Of a stretch of 64,000 nt of DNA, positions 29,110 to 38,905 are shown piece after piece. This DNA is from Muriicola sp. Z0-33. GTDB lineage: Bacteria > Bacteroidota > Bacteroidia > Flavobacteriales > Flavobacteriaceae. A program made the translations under genes and the position numbers. Below the pieces are notes generated by a model that was not told the DNA's origin, did no database searches, and saw only the letters and a list, made by a program, of their open reading frames with translations. The stretch lies in NCBI RefSeq assembly GCF_026126425.1, contig NZ_JAFMPW010000004.1, positions 62,001 to 126,000 of the forward strand, given 5' to 3'. Each line of letters begins with the position of its first letter. The stretch's first letter is position 1.

Positions 29110-29496
29110 ATGGTTTCAAGTAGTAAAAAAGCAACCAAAATAGCTACCGAACAACACGAGCTGCTAGAACATGCCCACAGGCGTATAGTTCAGAAGAAGC
29201 GACTTTTTTTCCATTTAATTGTCTATTTAGTTGGCAGTCTTTTTTTGTTTGTGATCAATAAGTTCTTAAAGTATGGAGAAGAGTACGACTGGTTCATTTG
29301 GGCAATCACACTTTGGACATTTCTATTTGTACTGCATGCGATAAATGTCCTGATTACAAAAAAATTCCTTGGGAAGGACTGGGAAAGAAGGCAAAGGGAA
29401 AAATTAGTGCAGCTACAGAAAGACAGAATCGCGGAAATACAAAAAGAGATTGAGACAGATTTCCCACTTTCTAATATTAATAAAAAAAAAAGCTGA
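29110..29496 (+). CDS. 2TM domain protein
   Basis: The 128-residue protein has two membrane helices at about residues 34-52 (FFHLIVYLVGSLFLFVINKF) and 62-80 (WFIWAITLWTFLFVLHAINV), between charged ends. This is the pattern of the 2TM domain family (PF13239), whose function is unknown and which is sometimes attached to LytTR regulators. I start it at ATG 29110, just after the promoter; an earlier in-frame ATG lies upstream of the -7 element. The stop overlaps the folA start by one base (TGATG). Confidence 0.8.
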   Translation: MVSSSKKATKIATEQHELLEHAHRRIVQKKRLFFHLIVYLVGSLFLFVINKFLKYGEEYDWFIWAITLWTFLFVLHAINVLITKKFLGKDWERRQREKLVQLQKDRIAEIQKEIETDFPLSNINKKKS

Positions 29497-29996
29497 TGGG
29501 TACTATTTGTATGATAGCCGCCATTGGGGAGGACAACGCCATTGGCCGCGAGAACGATCTGATATGGCATTTACCTGATGATTTCAAGCGATTTAAGGCC
29601 CTTACTACTGGTCATAAAATCATCATGGGCAGAAAAACCTTTGAAAGTTTTCCAAAACCCCTACCCAACCGAAGACATATAATTATCACACGGGATCAAA
29701 GCTATGATCCTGATCATCCGGATTGTATGGTTGTGCATTCTTTAGAAGCGGCACTAGAACAAGCCAAACAAGACCCACTTTGTTTTATTATAGGAGGAGG
29801 TGAGATATACACCCTGGGAATGAAATACGCCAATAAATTAGAGATTACCAGAGTACATAGTACTTTTGAAGCAGATACTTATTTTCCAGATATTCCCGAA
29901 CAAGATTGGGTTTTGCAAAGCGAGGAATTTCATCCCAGGGATGAGAAGCATGCATTTGATTTTACCTACCTGACCTATACCAGAAAAAGCGAGTAG
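29496..29996 (+). CDS. folA: Dihydrofolate reductase
   Basis: The 166-residue enzyme reduces dihydrofolate with NADPH. Conserved motifs are MIAAIGEDNAIGRENDLIWHLPDD (in pieces: DNAIG, WHLPDDF), the KIIMGRKTFESFPKPLPNR segment and FIIGGGEIYTLGM. It is translationally coupled to the 2TM gene. Together with thyA and folK in this window it covers the folate/thymidylate cycle. Confidence 0.96.
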   Translation: MGTICMIAAIGEDNAIGRENDLIWHLPDDFKRFKALTTGHKIIMGRKTFESFPKPLPNRRHIIITRDQSYDPDHPDCMVVHSLEAALEQAKQDPLCFIIGGGEIYTLGMKYANKLEITRVHSTFEADTYFPDIPEQDWVLQSEEFHPRDEKHAFDFTYLTYTRKSE

Positions 29997-30012
29997 TCCC
30001 CTTATATTAAAT

Positions 30013-30801
30013 TTAAAAATCCAGATACTCAACTTCAATAGCTGTTTCTAAATCTTTTAGGAAATAACTCAGAATCTCCGGATTGTTGTTAGAATAAAAC
30101 TGGTGTTTAACAGCTGCTGCGGAAGTATTCAGAAGATTGTTTTCCTGCAATACTTTCTTAGTTTGTCGGGCTACAGCTTCTCCGCAGTCTATGATCCTGA
30201 CTTGCTCTGGCAATAATTTCCTCAATATCGGTATCAGGTAGGGATAATGAGTACACCCTAAGACCAAATGATCTATATCGGCAGCTATCATTGGCTTTAA
30301 GTAACTCTTTAATATATCCTCAGTTGCCTTGTCATTAATTGCCCCGGACTCTATGAGGCTAACCAAGCCTTTGCCTTCCTGTTCCACCACTTTAATATTT
30401 GCCGCATGATCTTTGGCTGTTTTACTAAAAAGTTCGCTGGTTAATGTCCCTTTAGTGGCAAGAACACCAATTGTTTTAGATTTGGAATTAAGTGCCGCAG
30501 GCTTAATGGCAGGTTCTATTCCAATGAAGGGCAGCGGGTAGTTCTCCCTCAAATAGTCAATGGCATTGGTAGTGGCAGTATTACAGGCTACCACTATTAA
30601 TTTACATCCTTTTTCAATTAACAAATCTGCATTCTTTGCACTTAACTGTATTATCTCACTGGCCGATTTTTCTCCATAGGGTGCATTTTTGCTGTCTGCC
30701 AGGTAGATGGAGTTTTCTGAAGGAAGCAGCCTGTTAATTTCTCTCCATATAGAAGTGCCGCCTACTCCTGAATCAAAGATGCCAATTGGACCTTGCTGCA
30801 T
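30013..30801 (-). CDS. murI: Glutamate racemase
   Basis: The 262-residue enzyme makes D-glutamate for peptidoglycan. It has PIGIFDSGVGGTSIWREI at the start, and the two catalytic Cys in VVACNTATTNAIDYL and LVLGCTHYPYLIP. The ATG at 30801 gives the standard start; an upstream ATG would add 19 residues rich in Tyr. It is the last gene of the envelope cluster that reads leftwards from CBS/nadK. Confidence 0.96.
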   Translation of the reverse strand: MQQGPIGIFDSGVGGTSIWREINRLLPSENSIYLADSKNAPYGEKSASEIIQLSAKNADLLIEKGCKLIVVACNTATTNAIDYLRENYPLPFIGIEPAIKPAALNSKSKTIGVLATKGTLTSELFSKTAKDHAANIKVVEQEGKGLVSLIESGAINDKATEDILKSYLKPMIAADIDHLVLGCTHYPYLIPILRKLLPEQVRIIDCGEAVARQTKKVLQENNLLNTSAAAVKHQFYSNNNPEILSYFLKDLETAIEVEYLDF

Positions 30802-30897
30802 TGTCCGCGTTTGCTTTTTGTTTATACAATAGTAATAATAAAAAAAACCGTCTGCCAAAAGGTGGACGGTTTTTAAAGATGATAAGGTATATTTTTC

Positions 30898-31407
30898 TTA
30901 GAATCCTAATTCTTTCTTAACCTCTACCAAGAGATCCGGACCTTTGGCTACTATTACGCCGCTTCCTGGAGTAGCATCCACCACATAATCATATCCCTGG
31001 GCTGCAGCCACTTTTTCAATGGCAGCGATGGCTTTCTTTGAAATAGGTTCAAATAATTCTCCTTGTTTCTTTGCGAGTTCTTGCTGAGCTGCCTGCTGCG
31101 CCTCACCAATATTTTTTTCGAAACCTTGCAATTCCTGAGCTCTTTTTTGATTTTCTTCCTCCGTCTTAGCAGTGGCCTCATTGGAATACTGAGTATACTT
31201 ATTTTTAAGTTCGGTCATAGAACTCTCAATATCCGCCCTATATGTTTCCTGTAATTTTTTTAATTCTGCCTGCGCGGCCTTCATTTCCGGCATTTCGGCC
31301 AGTAAAGCTGTAACGTCAATATGGGCAACTTTGCTCTGCGCATTAACAAAACCTGTAGCTGCGATAAATAAAACGATTACAATGGCTACTTTTTTAAATT
31401 GTTTCAT
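30898..31407 (-). CDS. OmpH/Skp-family periplasmic chaperone (second copy)
   Basis: The 169-residue protein has a signal peptide (MKQFKKVAIVIVLFIAATGFVNAQ) and the OmpH/Skp pattern KVAHIDVTALLAEMPEMKAAQAEL, then a long coiled-coil and a C-terminal strand (YDYVVDATPGSGVIVAKG). Skp chaperones escort unfolded outer-membrane proteins to the BAM complex. It lies downstream of a longer OmpH paralogue and bamA, as in other flavobacteria. Confidence 0.92.
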   Translation of the reverse strand: MKQFKKVAIVIVLFIAATGFVNAQSKVAHIDVTALLAEMPEMKAAQAELKKLQETYRADIESSMTELKNKYTQYSNEATAKTEEENQKRAQELQGFEKNIGEAQQAAQQELAKKQGELFEPISKKAIAAIEKVAAAQGYDYVVDATPGSGVIVAKGPDLLVEVKKELGF

Positions 31408-31451
31408 GATTTCTGAATTTACTTTTTGAGTGTTATCTTTTGTGTTAATAT

Positions 31452-32276
31452 TTAGTTTCCGGTATCTTCTCCTTCCGTATCTTTTTTCCTTGCGTCTTCT
31501 TTTGCTTTTCTCTTTGCTTCACGCTCATCTAAAAGCTTCTGCCGCCGCGCTTCATATGCTTTCTTTCTTTCTTCCCTTAGTTTAAGCTGCTCTGCTCTTT
31601 TTTCTTCGGCCGACTTTAATCTTGTCTCCTGAGCTTGCTTAGCCCTATCTTGTCTTTCCTTTAGCGCCTCGCTGACTTCCTCATTTTCCTCGGCATTTTT
31701 GAATTCTTCCAGCCTGCTTTTCTCCCTTTCTCTTTTGTTCGATTTGCTAACTTTTCTTGTTCTTGCAATTCCTCTTAAGACCAATTCGCTAATATCGTGT
31801 CTTTTTTGGGAGTACAACATTACGACATCCGCAGATTTATCAAAAATAAAATCATACTTTTTATTGGCTCCTATCTGTTGCACTTCATTAAAAACCTGAT
31901 CTTGTATAGGCTGAATCAACAGTCGTTTCTGCATTACCAAATCGCCCTGAGGCCCAAACCTATCCTGCTGATAGTCTAACATTTCCTTTTCCAGTATCTG
32001 GATTTCTTCTTCTCTTTCGGCAATTAACTCATCGGTTAAGAGTACTTTTTCTGCCATAAGGTCTTTCTTCATCTGCTCTACCACACTGGCTTTCTGTTCT
32101 ATCTCCACCTTCCATCTCTGCACTTTATTATCCAATTGCTCACTTGCGTCTCTGTATTCCTCCACATTTTCCAGGATATACTCCATGTCTACGTACCCAA
32201 TTCTAACGCCGCGTTGTGAAAACGCCATAGTAGTAATAAACACAATGGCCAATACTGTAAGAACTTTTGTCTTCAT
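31452..32276 (-). CDS. OmpH/Skp-family chaperone with long charged tail (first copy)
   Basis: The 274-residue protein has a signal peptide (MKTKVLTVLAIVFITTMAFSQ), the OmpH start RGVRIGYVDMEYILENVEEY, and the coiled coil and closing strand of Skp (YDFIFDKSADVVMLYSQ). Beyond residue about 180 it carries some 95 extra residues, almost all charged or Gln/Ala (for example EERKKAYEARRQKLLDERE), a predicted continuous helix absent from the second copy. It sits 45 bp upstream of that copy and 102 bp after bamA. Confidence 0.9.
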   Translation of the reverse strand: MKTKVLTVLAIVFITTMAFSQRGVRIGYVDMEYILENVEEYRDASEQLDNKVQRWKVEIEQKASVVEQMKKDLMAEKVLLTDELIAEREEEIQILEKEMLDYQQDRFGPQGDLVMQKRLLIQPIQDQVFNEVQQIGANKKYDFIFDKSADVVMLYSQKRHDISELVLRGIARTRKVSKSNKREREKSRLEEFKNAEENEEVSEALKERQDRAKQAQETRLKSAEEKRAEQLKLREERKKAYEARRQKLLDEREAKRKAKEDARKKDTEGEDTGN

Positions 32277-32377
32277 CTCAAATTCGTTTTTTACATAGAA
32301 AATATCGTGCCAAAATTACTAAAACTTTTAAAATGAGTGGTTTACCTTAATTGTACCTTATGGAAATTTAGCTTTGA

Positions 32378-34999
32378 TTAGAACTGTTGCCCAATAATGA
32401 AGTGCGTTTGCCATCCACTGGGCCCGTTACCAGCAGACTGCGGTCTGAGGTCCTCATCGAACCCATAACCAAAGTCGATTCCCAAAAGACCAAAGGCTGG
32501 CATAAATATGCGCAGTCCCACTCCGGCCGATCGTTTAAGTTGAAACGGATTAAAGTCCTGAAAATTGTTGAAAGAGTTCCCAGCTTCAGCAAATACTAAC
32601 CCATAAATAGAGGCTGAGGGCTTTAAAGTAAGCGGATATCTCAGTTCCATAGAGTACTTATTGTATACTATTCCCCCTTCTTGTTGCCCGGTTAGCGGGT
32701 CTACAGGAGTTAATGAATTGTTCTCATAACCCCTTAATTGTATGGTTTCCCTGCCATCAAGGGTAAAGTTTCTACCAAGTCCGTCTCCCCCTAGAAAAAA
32801 TCGTTCGAACGGTACTTTCCCGACATCACTGTTATAATTCCCTAAAAATCCAAATTCCACATTTGTACGCAATACTAATTTTTCAACTAGTCGCGTATAC
32901 CAATCACCTTTGAATTTAACTTTATAATATTCCAGCCATTTAAATCTTTCCTGATCTACCGCTTCCAGTTCATTTCTTTCCTCCGTAGTCAGGGTCTGCC
33001 CTTGTTGTCCCCGTTCTAACTGTAAGGCATTCAGCTCTTCACTTCTTTCCTTTAAGCCCGCAAAATCCTTATCACTAAATAAGGAATAGGGCGGAGTAAA
33101 TTTGGCAGTCACCTCAAAAATAGAACCCGTAATGGGATAAATTCTCCCCGGTCCGGCGGAACTTCTGGATACACCAAATGTATACGCCAGGGAATTAGAC
33201 TGACCATTTCCAAAATTAAACAGGCCGGTTCTATAATTTTTAAAATCGTATAACTGGTAGCTCAGGGAATGCGAAATGGTAAAGAAATCATCTGGCCATT
33301 GCACCCTTTTTGCCAAACCAACTGATACCCCTGTGATAGAGAATTGTTGATCTTTGTTCACTTCTATCCTACCCCTGTTGCTAAAAGAAGCGAGGAATTG
33401 CTGCGTTCTGGAAAGCGATAAATTAAACCTAACCGGTTTTTTACCACCCAGCCAGGGTTCTGAAAAATTAAGACTGTAGACACGGAAGGTTCTACTTGCC
33501 TGAAGTCGCAGTGCAAAGGTCTGGCCATCACCCATGGGGACGGGTTTATAAGCCTCGCCATTAAATAAATTCTGAATAGAAAAATTACTAAAAGACAGCC
33601 CAAGGGTACCTATAAATCCACCTCCTCCATAACCTCCCTGCAATTCTATCTGACTGGCACCAGATTCTACTAAACTATAGGCAAGGTCAACGGTACCTTC
33701 ATTGGGATTAGGATTCTGAATATCTGGTTTTATTTGTTCTGCATCAAAAAAGCCCAACTGACCCAGTTCCCTGACGCTTCGGATAATGTTATCTTTACTA
33801 TAGCGCTGTCCTGGTCTGGTGCGCAATTCGCGGAATACCACATGGTCATTGGTTTTATCATTTCCGGCAACCGTAACGTTGTTTAAAAAGGTCTCTTTAC
33901 CTTCAATTATGCGGATCTCAAAGTTAATGGTATCATTTTGTGCTGATACCTCAACAGGATTAATTTGTGAAAACAAATAGCCATTATTCTGATAAAGGTT
34001 AGTCAGGTCATCACCGTCCGGTTTAGAATCGTCCGCAATTCGCTTTCTAAGCAATACGCCATTATAAGTGGCTCCTTTTCTAATGCCCAGTTTCTGAGTA
34101 AGTTGGTTATCAGTATAGACTGCATTACCCACAAAATTTATATCCCCAAAATAATATTTGTTGCCTTCCTCTACTTTTATATTTACATCAATATTATTAT
34201 CATCTACGTTAATAATAGTATCAGAAATTACTCTGGCATCCCTGTATCCATTTTCTGCATACTTGTCTATCAAAGAAGAAAGGTCTTCCTGATAATCGTC
34301 CTGGATGTATTTGGACTTCTTCCAGAAACGACCAAGGCGTTTCTTCTTCGTATTCTTAAGTGATTTGCGTAATTTCTTATCAGATAGTTGTTCATTGCCT
34401 TCAAAGCCAATGTTGTGTATTTTAACCTTATCTCCCTTTTTAACATTGATAACCATGCTCTGAGCATTGGTCCCCGAGGTGTCTACAGCAGTAGCTATAT
34501 TAACCTTTGCATTTAAATATCCCTGTTTTTTATATTTATTTTGAAGGTAATTCTTGGTATTTGCAATAAGACTCTCGGTAATCTTTTTACCTTTTTTGAG
34601 GTCGGTATCCTTTATAATATCGTCTACCTTTCTGTTTTTGACGCCGTAAATTGTCACTTTAGACAGTGTAGGTCTTTCTCTGATACTGAGTTCCAGAAAT
34701 ATGTTTTCACCTTCAATTTTGGTGTAATAGAATTCTATATCACTAAAAAGTTCAAGACCCCACAATTTCTTAATAACAGCACTCAACTGGTCTCCGGGAA
34801 CAGTAATGGGTTGTCCTACTCTTAATCCTGTATAGGTCTTTACTGTCTGTTCATTATAACTCTGCAGCCCGGTAACTTCCAATCCGCCCAGAATATACTT
34901 TTTACCATTCTCCAAGGAAATATCCTGAGCAAAGGTAAATACGGTAAAAAAGAGGAGTAAAAGTGTAAAAAGTGGTTCAAGAGATATGAACCTTTTCAT
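32378..34999 (-). CDS. bamA: Outer membrane protein assembly factor BamA
   Basis: The 873-residue protein has a signal peptide (MKRFISLEPLFTLLLLFFTVFTFAQ), a run of POTRA domains over about residues 30-450 (YILGGLEVTGLQSYNEQTV, KVKIHNIGFEGNEQLSDKKL, FLNNVTVAGNDKTNDHVV), and an Omp85 barrel with the RGYENNSL loop and a terminal Phe (HFIIGQQF). It inserts barrel proteins into the outer membrane. I use the ATG at 34999, giving a proper signal peptide; an earlier ATG at 35032 would overlap uppS and add 11 residues. Confidence 0.96.
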   Translation of the reverse strand: MKRFISLEPLFTLLLLFFTVFTFAQDISLENGKKYILGGLEVTGLQSYNEQTVKTYTGLRVGQPITVPGDQLSAVIKKLWGLELFSDIEFYYTKIEGENIFLELSIRERPTLSKVTIYGVKNRKVDDIIKDTDLKKGKKITESLIANTKNYLQNKYKKQGYLNAKVNIATAVDTSGTNAQSMVINVKKGDKVKIHNIGFEGNEQLSDKKLRKSLKNTKKKRLGRFWKKSKYIQDDYQEDLSSLIDKYAENGYRDARVISDTIINVDDNNIDVNIKVEEGNKYYFGDINFVGNAVYTDNQLTQKLGIRKGATYNGVLLRKRIADDSKPDGDDLTNLYQNNGYLFSQINPVEVSAQNDTINFEIRIIEGKETFLNNVTVAGNDKTNDHVVFRELRTRPGQRYSKDNIIRSVRELGQLGFFDAEQIKPDIQNPNPNEGTVDLAYSLVESGASQIELQGGYGGGGFIGTLGLSFSNFSIQNLFNGEAYKPVPMGDGQTFALRLQASRTFRVYSLNFSEPWLGGKKPVRFNLSLSRTQQFLASFSNRGRIEVNKDQQFSITGVSVGLAKRVQWPDDFFTISHSLSYQLYDFKNYRTGLFNFGNGQSNSLAYTFGVSRSSAGPGRIYPITGSIFEVTAKFTPPYSLFSDKDFAGLKERSEELNALQLERGQQGQTLTTEERNELEAVDQERFKWLEYYKVKFKGDWYTRLVEKLVLRTNVEFGFLGNYNSDVGKVPFERFFLGGDGLGRNFTLDGRETIQLRGYENNSLTPVDPLTGQQEGGIVYNKYSMELRYPLTLKPSASIYGLVFAEAGNSFNNFQDFNPFQLKRSAGVGLRIFMPAFGLLGIDFGYGFDEDLRPQSAGNGPSGWQTHFIIGQQF

Positions 35000-35003
35000 A
35001 TCG

Positions 35004-35744
35004 CTAGTTGAGTTGTTCGCTAGTTTTTCCAAATCTTCGTTCTCTGTTCTGGTAATTGATGATAGCCTCTACCAAATGTTGCTCGCTAAAATCGGGCCAA
35101 AATACATCAATAAAATATAATTCGGCATAGGCTATCTGCCAAAGTAAAAAATTGCTGATCCGATGTTCTCCACTGGTACGGATGAGCAAGTCTACGTCTG
35201 GCAAATTTTGCGTGTAAAGATGGTTATTTATAATGGTTTCATCAATATTTTCAGGAGAAATTATATTATTTTTAACTTTGGCACATATTTGCTGTACGGC
35301 AGTTTTCAGTTCTTCTCTAGCGCCGTAACTCAGGGCAAGGGTTAAAGTCATACCCGTATTTTTGCCGGTCTTTTCAATGACTTCCAATAGCTCTTTATGT
35401 GCTTTTTTTGGCAAAGAAGAAATATTGCCTATCGCATTGAGGCGGATATTATTCTTATTTAAAGTTTTAAGTTCCTTTTTGAGAGATGCTACTAAAAGGC
35501 GCATCAGTGTATCAACTTCAAGTTTCGGGCGGTTCCAATTTTCTGTGGAAAAGGCGTATAGCGTAAGGCAATCTATCCCTAATTTGGCACAATTTTCCAC
35601 GGTTTCACGTACTGCCTTAACGCCATTCTCGTGCCCAAAAACCCTTAATTTACCTCGTTGTTTGGCCCACCTTCCGTTTCCATCCATTATTATGGCCAGA
35701 TGTTTGGGAAGGGCACCCTTTTTTAATTCTTCAAATGTGTACAT
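35004..35744 (-). CDS. uppS: Isoprenyl transferase (undecaprenyl diphosphate synthase)
   Basis: The 246-residue enzyme condenses isopentenyl diphosphate units onto farnesyl diphosphate to make the lipid carrier for cell-wall synthesis. It shows HLAIIMDGNGRWAKQRG with the catalytic Asp, LTLYAFSTENWNRP, and DLLIRTSGEHRISNFLLWQ. It lies 8 bp after the DUF6089 gene and 4 bp before bamA, so it is in one operon with them. Confidence 0.96.
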   Translation of the reverse strand: MYTFEELKKGALPKHLAIIMDGNGRWAKQRGKLRVFGHENGVKAVRETVENCAKLGIDCLTLYAFSTENWNRPKLEVDTLMRLLVASLKKELKTLNKNNIRLNAIGNISSLPKKAHKELLEVIEKTGKNTGMTLTLALSYGAREELKTAVQQICAKVKNNIISPENIDETIINNHLYTQNLPDVDLLIRTSGEHRISNFLLWQIAYAELYFIDVFWPDFSEQHLVEAIINYQNRERRFGKTSEQLN

Positions 35745-35752
35745 AATAGGTA

Positions 35753-36439
35753 TTACTCAAAACAATCTGAACAAGGCTTTCTGCCAAAGGTATAAGTTAA
35801 GGTTATTCCTGAAAAAACATACCAATCATCACTAAAAATATTTCCAAACCTAAAAGGTTCAAAATTTGATCCCACAGGATTACTGGCATCAAGGTTATCC
35901 GTAAAGGTATACCTGGCCCCTATTTCAGCCCCAAGTATAAGAAATTGATTTATTCTTGCTTTTGCACCTACCGTCATGGGAATGGCAAATGCCCCGTCTT
36001 TTTGATCTATATCCTGTAGCTGCCCCGCATCAAAATAGTTAAAACCATACCGGAAATAGGTAAGTCCGGTATATAAATAGGGCGTAAAAGCTGGTCCCAG
36101 TTTATGCAGATTGTATTCTACGAAGTTAAATTCGAGTCCAAGCGAAGTTTCAAAAACCGAATTATCCATAACATATCCTCTCTGTTGCCTTGATGAGATG
36201 TCGGATTTGGCATCATCAGCCGTGAATTTTCCATAAATTACGGATGCCCGCCAGGCATATCGCTTGCTTTTGTTCCACTTAAATATCCCGCCAAAGGCCA
36301 AACCAGAAGGGAGAATAAAATTGGTACGACCAACGTCACCTATGTTATTTGCTCCACCCCCAAATAGCCCTATTTCATAGGTCTGAGAATGCAGTTGTGT
36401 GGAAAGACACAAAAGAGCAATGACAATAAATTTCCTCAT
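35753..36439 (-). CDS. DUF6089 family outer-membrane protein
   Basis: The 228-residue protein has a signal peptide (MRKFIVIALLCLSTQLHSQ), then EIGLFGGGANNIGDVGRTNFI and a barrel-like pattern of aromatic strands, ending with the Cys pair FGRKPCSDCFE. It matches the DUF6089 family, found upstream of uppS-bamA in flavobacteria and of unknown function. The conserved position suggests a role in envelope biogenesis. The ATG at 36439 was chosen for the signal peptide. Confidence 0.85.
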   Translation of the reverse strand: MRKFIVIALLCLSTQLHSQTYEIGLFGGGANNIGDVGRTNFILPSGLAFGGIFKWNKSKRYAWRASVIYGKFTADDAKSDISSRQQRGYVMDNSVFETSLGLEFNFVEYNLHKLGPAFTPYLYTGLTYFRYGFNYFDAGQLQDIDQKDGAFAIPMTVGAKARINQFLILGAEIGARYTFTDNLDASNPVGSNFEPFRFGNIFSDDWYVFSGITLTYTFGRKPCSDCFE

Positions 36440-36552
36440 AAATTCCAAAAGTTTGCAAATATAACACATGGATATTGGGTTGCCCAATGGTTACATCCCT
36501 GTTCTCCTTTCATAAAACAGCTTTTGTCGGTATTTATTGCTTTGGCCGGGCT

Positions 36553-37434
36553 TCAATTACGCCGGTCTTCTCCCCATAATAATTTGTTGCGAATGGTTTT
36601 GAGAAAACTCTGAGAAGTATATTCTATCATTTTAATGGTAAAACCTGCCTTTTTGATTATAATTTCTTTCCCATTTTCAAGACTCGCTATTCTGGAATCA
36701 AGGGAAACAAGATGATTTTCCTCCCGTCCGGTAACCTTTAAACGTATTTCTGTATTATCTGAGATCACCAGTGGCCTGGCATTGAGATTATGTGGTGCAA
36801 TTGGAGTAATCACCAGAGATTTAGCGGTAGGTGTAATTACCGGCCCTCCGCAACTTAAAGAATACCCTGTAGAACCCGTAGGTGTTGATACTATCAGGCC
36901 ATCAGACCAGTAAGAGGTTAAATACTCATCATTAAGGTAGGTCTCTACTGTAATCATCGAGGTAGTCTCTTTTCTGCTTACCGTTACCTCGTTTAGTGCA
37001 AAATTCAATTCCCCAAATTCAGGAATATCTCCTTCTGTATAAACAGACACCAGACTTCGTTCAACGATCTTAAACTCTCCGGCGACAAATTCCTGAATTA
37101 CTTTTCTGACATCCTCCTTTTTAAAAGTGGATAAAAATCCAAGCCTTCCTGTATTTACCCCAACTACAGGAATCCCGAGATCGCCTATATAAGTAACCGC
37201 CCTGAGAATTGTACCATCCCCGCCAAAACTAACCATCATATCGAAGGTAGAATCAAGTCCCTCTTCAAGGGTAAATGTTTGAAAATCTCTCTGCCGCTCT
37301 TCCGAAAACAAGACCTCACAAAAGTTCTTTTCAATGGCTACCTGGGCGGAAAGACTTTTTAGCTCGTCTAGTAATTCTTCCACATAATCCAGTGCATTTT
37401 CCTGATAGGTCTGACCGTAGATTGCAATTTTCAT
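36553..37434 (-). CDS. nadK: NAD kinase
   Basis: The 293-residue enzyme phosphorylates NAD to NADP. It has the GGDG motif in MVSFGGDGTILRAV, NTGRLGFLSTF, ALNEVTVSRKETTSM and the STGYSLSCGGP segment (TPTGSTGYS). It starts 5 bp after the CBS-domain gene and is in one transcription unit with it. Confidence 0.96.
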   Translation of the reverse strand: MKIAIYGQTYQENALDYVEELLDELKSLSAQVAIEKNFCEVLFSEERQRDFQTFTLEEGLDSTFDMMVSFGGDGTILRAVTYIGDLGIPVVGVNTGRLGFLSTFKKEDVRKVIQEFVAGEFKIVERSLVSVYTEGDIPEFGELNFALNEVTVSRKETTSMITVETYLNDEYLTSYWSDGLIVSTPTGSTGYSLSCGGPVITPTAKSLVITPIAPHNLNARPLVISDNTEIRLKVTGREENHLVSLDSRIASLENGKEIIIKKAGFTIKMIEYTSQSFLKTIRNKLLWGEDRRN

Positions 37435-37439
37435 AGGCC

Positions 37440-38096
37440 CTAAACATTAAGGTATTTGTCCAGGTAGTTAGATCGCTGTTTCAGATTCTCAAGGAATTGA
37501 TCATCCATGTTACCAAACAGTATATTGTAGTTGTATCTCCTGAAAGTCTGAACAACCTCATTCATATTTTCAGGGCCAATTTTCAAGGTTACCTGCACCA
37601 CGTCATCGCGAGAATCGGTCATAAAAGCACCTAATAGCTTAGTGTTATTACTCTCAACTATCTGCGCAATTTCGCTGAACGAATAGTCTTTTTTTGCCTT
37701 GGCTATTACAAGAATCCCTCCGGGTTCCTTAAAAAATGGTATGTCGATAAATAAACCAACCAAATCAGTAAGGTCATAATATCCTACTACCGCGTCTTCC
37801 TTGTCAAGCACCGGGATCAGATTGGCCTCATTTCTGGCGAAAGCTTCAAGGACATCTAACCATCCGGAATTCTTTTTTACCATGAAAACTTCAAGATTAT
37901 ATCTGTAATCTTCAATTTTCTTATCGCCTTCAAAGATTTCTAGATCATTCTCGGCTAATAATCCAAGGAAACTGTTCTGTTCAACAACTGCTACATGAGA
38001 AAATGTAGTATTCTGAAAAAAATCAATAACATCTTTCAGCCTGTCTTGCAGGCCGAAAACAGGTAAATCATTGATTATGTGATCAGCTAATCTCAT
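37440..38096 (-). CDS. CBS domain-containing protein
   Basis: The 218-residue protein has a pair of CBS domains at about residues 1-125 (LKDVIDFFQNTTFSHVAVVE, FARNEANLIPVLDKEDAVVGYY) and an ACT-like region at about 140-205 (GGILVIAKAKKDYSFSEIAQIVE). CBS pairs bind adenine nucleotides. Its tight link to nadK suggests nucleotide-sensing control of NAD kinase or of envelope genes downstream, but that is inference. It diverges from pdxJ. Confidence 0.88.
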   Translation of the reverse strand: MRLADHIINDLPVFGLQDRLKDVIDFFQNTTFSHVAVVEQNSFLGLLAENDLEIFEGDKKIEDYRYNLEVFMVKKNSGWLDVLEAFARNEANLIPVLDKEDAVVGYYDLTDLVGLFIDIPFFKEPGGILVIAKAKKDYSFSEIAQIVESNNTKLLGAFMTDSRDDVVQVTLKIGPENMNEVVQTFRRYNYNILFGNMDDQFLENLKQRSNYLDKYLNV

Positions 38097-38154
38097 ATAT
38101 TATTTATATATCGCAAATTAGTAATTTTAAATATCAAAAGGCATGCCTAATTTG

Positions 38155-38162
38155 TATTTTTG
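38155..38162 (+). promoter_or_regulatory. -7 promoter element of pdxJ
   Basis: TATTTTTG matches TAnnTTTG exactly and lies 27 bases before the pdxJ ATG. Confidence 0.55.
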
Positions 38163-38189
38163 CGCTGTAATGAAAATCAAATCGTTTGT

Positions 38190-38903
38190 ATGACCAAACT
38201 TAGCGTGAATATCAATAAAATTGCCACCCTTAGAAATGCAAGAGGGGGCAATTTTCCAAATCTTATAAAGGTTGCCAAAGACATTCAGGAATTTGGAGCC
38301 GATGGTATTACCATCCATCCCCGTCCGGATGAAAGACATATTCGTTATCAGGATGCGCGAGATCTGAAAAAAGTGGTGTATACGGAGTACAATATAGAAG
38401 GTAATCCAATTCCCGACTTTATAGAACTGGTAACTGAGGTGAAACCTACTCAGGTGACATTGGTACCAGACGCGGTTGATGCCATTACTTCTAATGCAGG
38501 ATGGGATACCATTGGCCATAAAGAATTTCTTAAAGACGTCATCAGCAGATTTAAAAGCCAGGGGATACGGACATCAATTTTTGTTGATGCCGATGAAAAA
38601 ATGGTTGAAGGTGCCGCAGACACCGGAACAGACAGAATAGAACTATATACCGAATCTTATGCCGCAGATTTTGCCACTGGCAAAAAGGAAGGTCTCCAGC
38701 CTTTCATTGCAGCTGCCAAAAAGGCCCATGAACTTGGACTGGGCATCAATGCCGGGCACGATTTAAGTCTGGATAACATCCGTTATTTCAAAGAGAACAT
38801 CCCTCATTTATTGGAAGTATCAATTGGGCATGCCCTTATTTGCGAGGCCATATATCTGGGCTTGGAAAATGTTGTTAATATGTATCTGCATAAATTAAGA
38901 TAG
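38190..38903 (+). CDS. pdxJ: Pyridoxine 5'-phosphate synthase
   Basis: The 237-residue enzyme closes the ring of pyridoxine 5'-phosphate from aminoacetone phosphate and deoxyxylulose phosphate. It has [35 protein letters not shown], the [17 protein letters not shown] segment and [14 protein letters not shown]. The ATG at 38190 gives the normal start and follows the promoter at a sensible distance. The next gene starts 2 bp after its stop. Confidence 0.96.
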   Translation: MTKLSVNINKIATLRNARGGNFPNLIKVAKDIQEFGADGITIHPRPDERHIRYQDARDLKKVVYTEYNIEGNPIPDFIELVTEVKPTQVTLVPDAVDAITSNAGWDTIGHKEFLKDVISRFKSQGIRTSIFVDADEKMVEGAADTGTDRIELYTESYAADFATGKKEGLQPFIAAAKKAHELGLGINAGHDLSLDNIRYFKENIPHLLEVSIGHALICEAIYLGLENVVNMYLHKLR

Positions 38904-38905
38904 GG

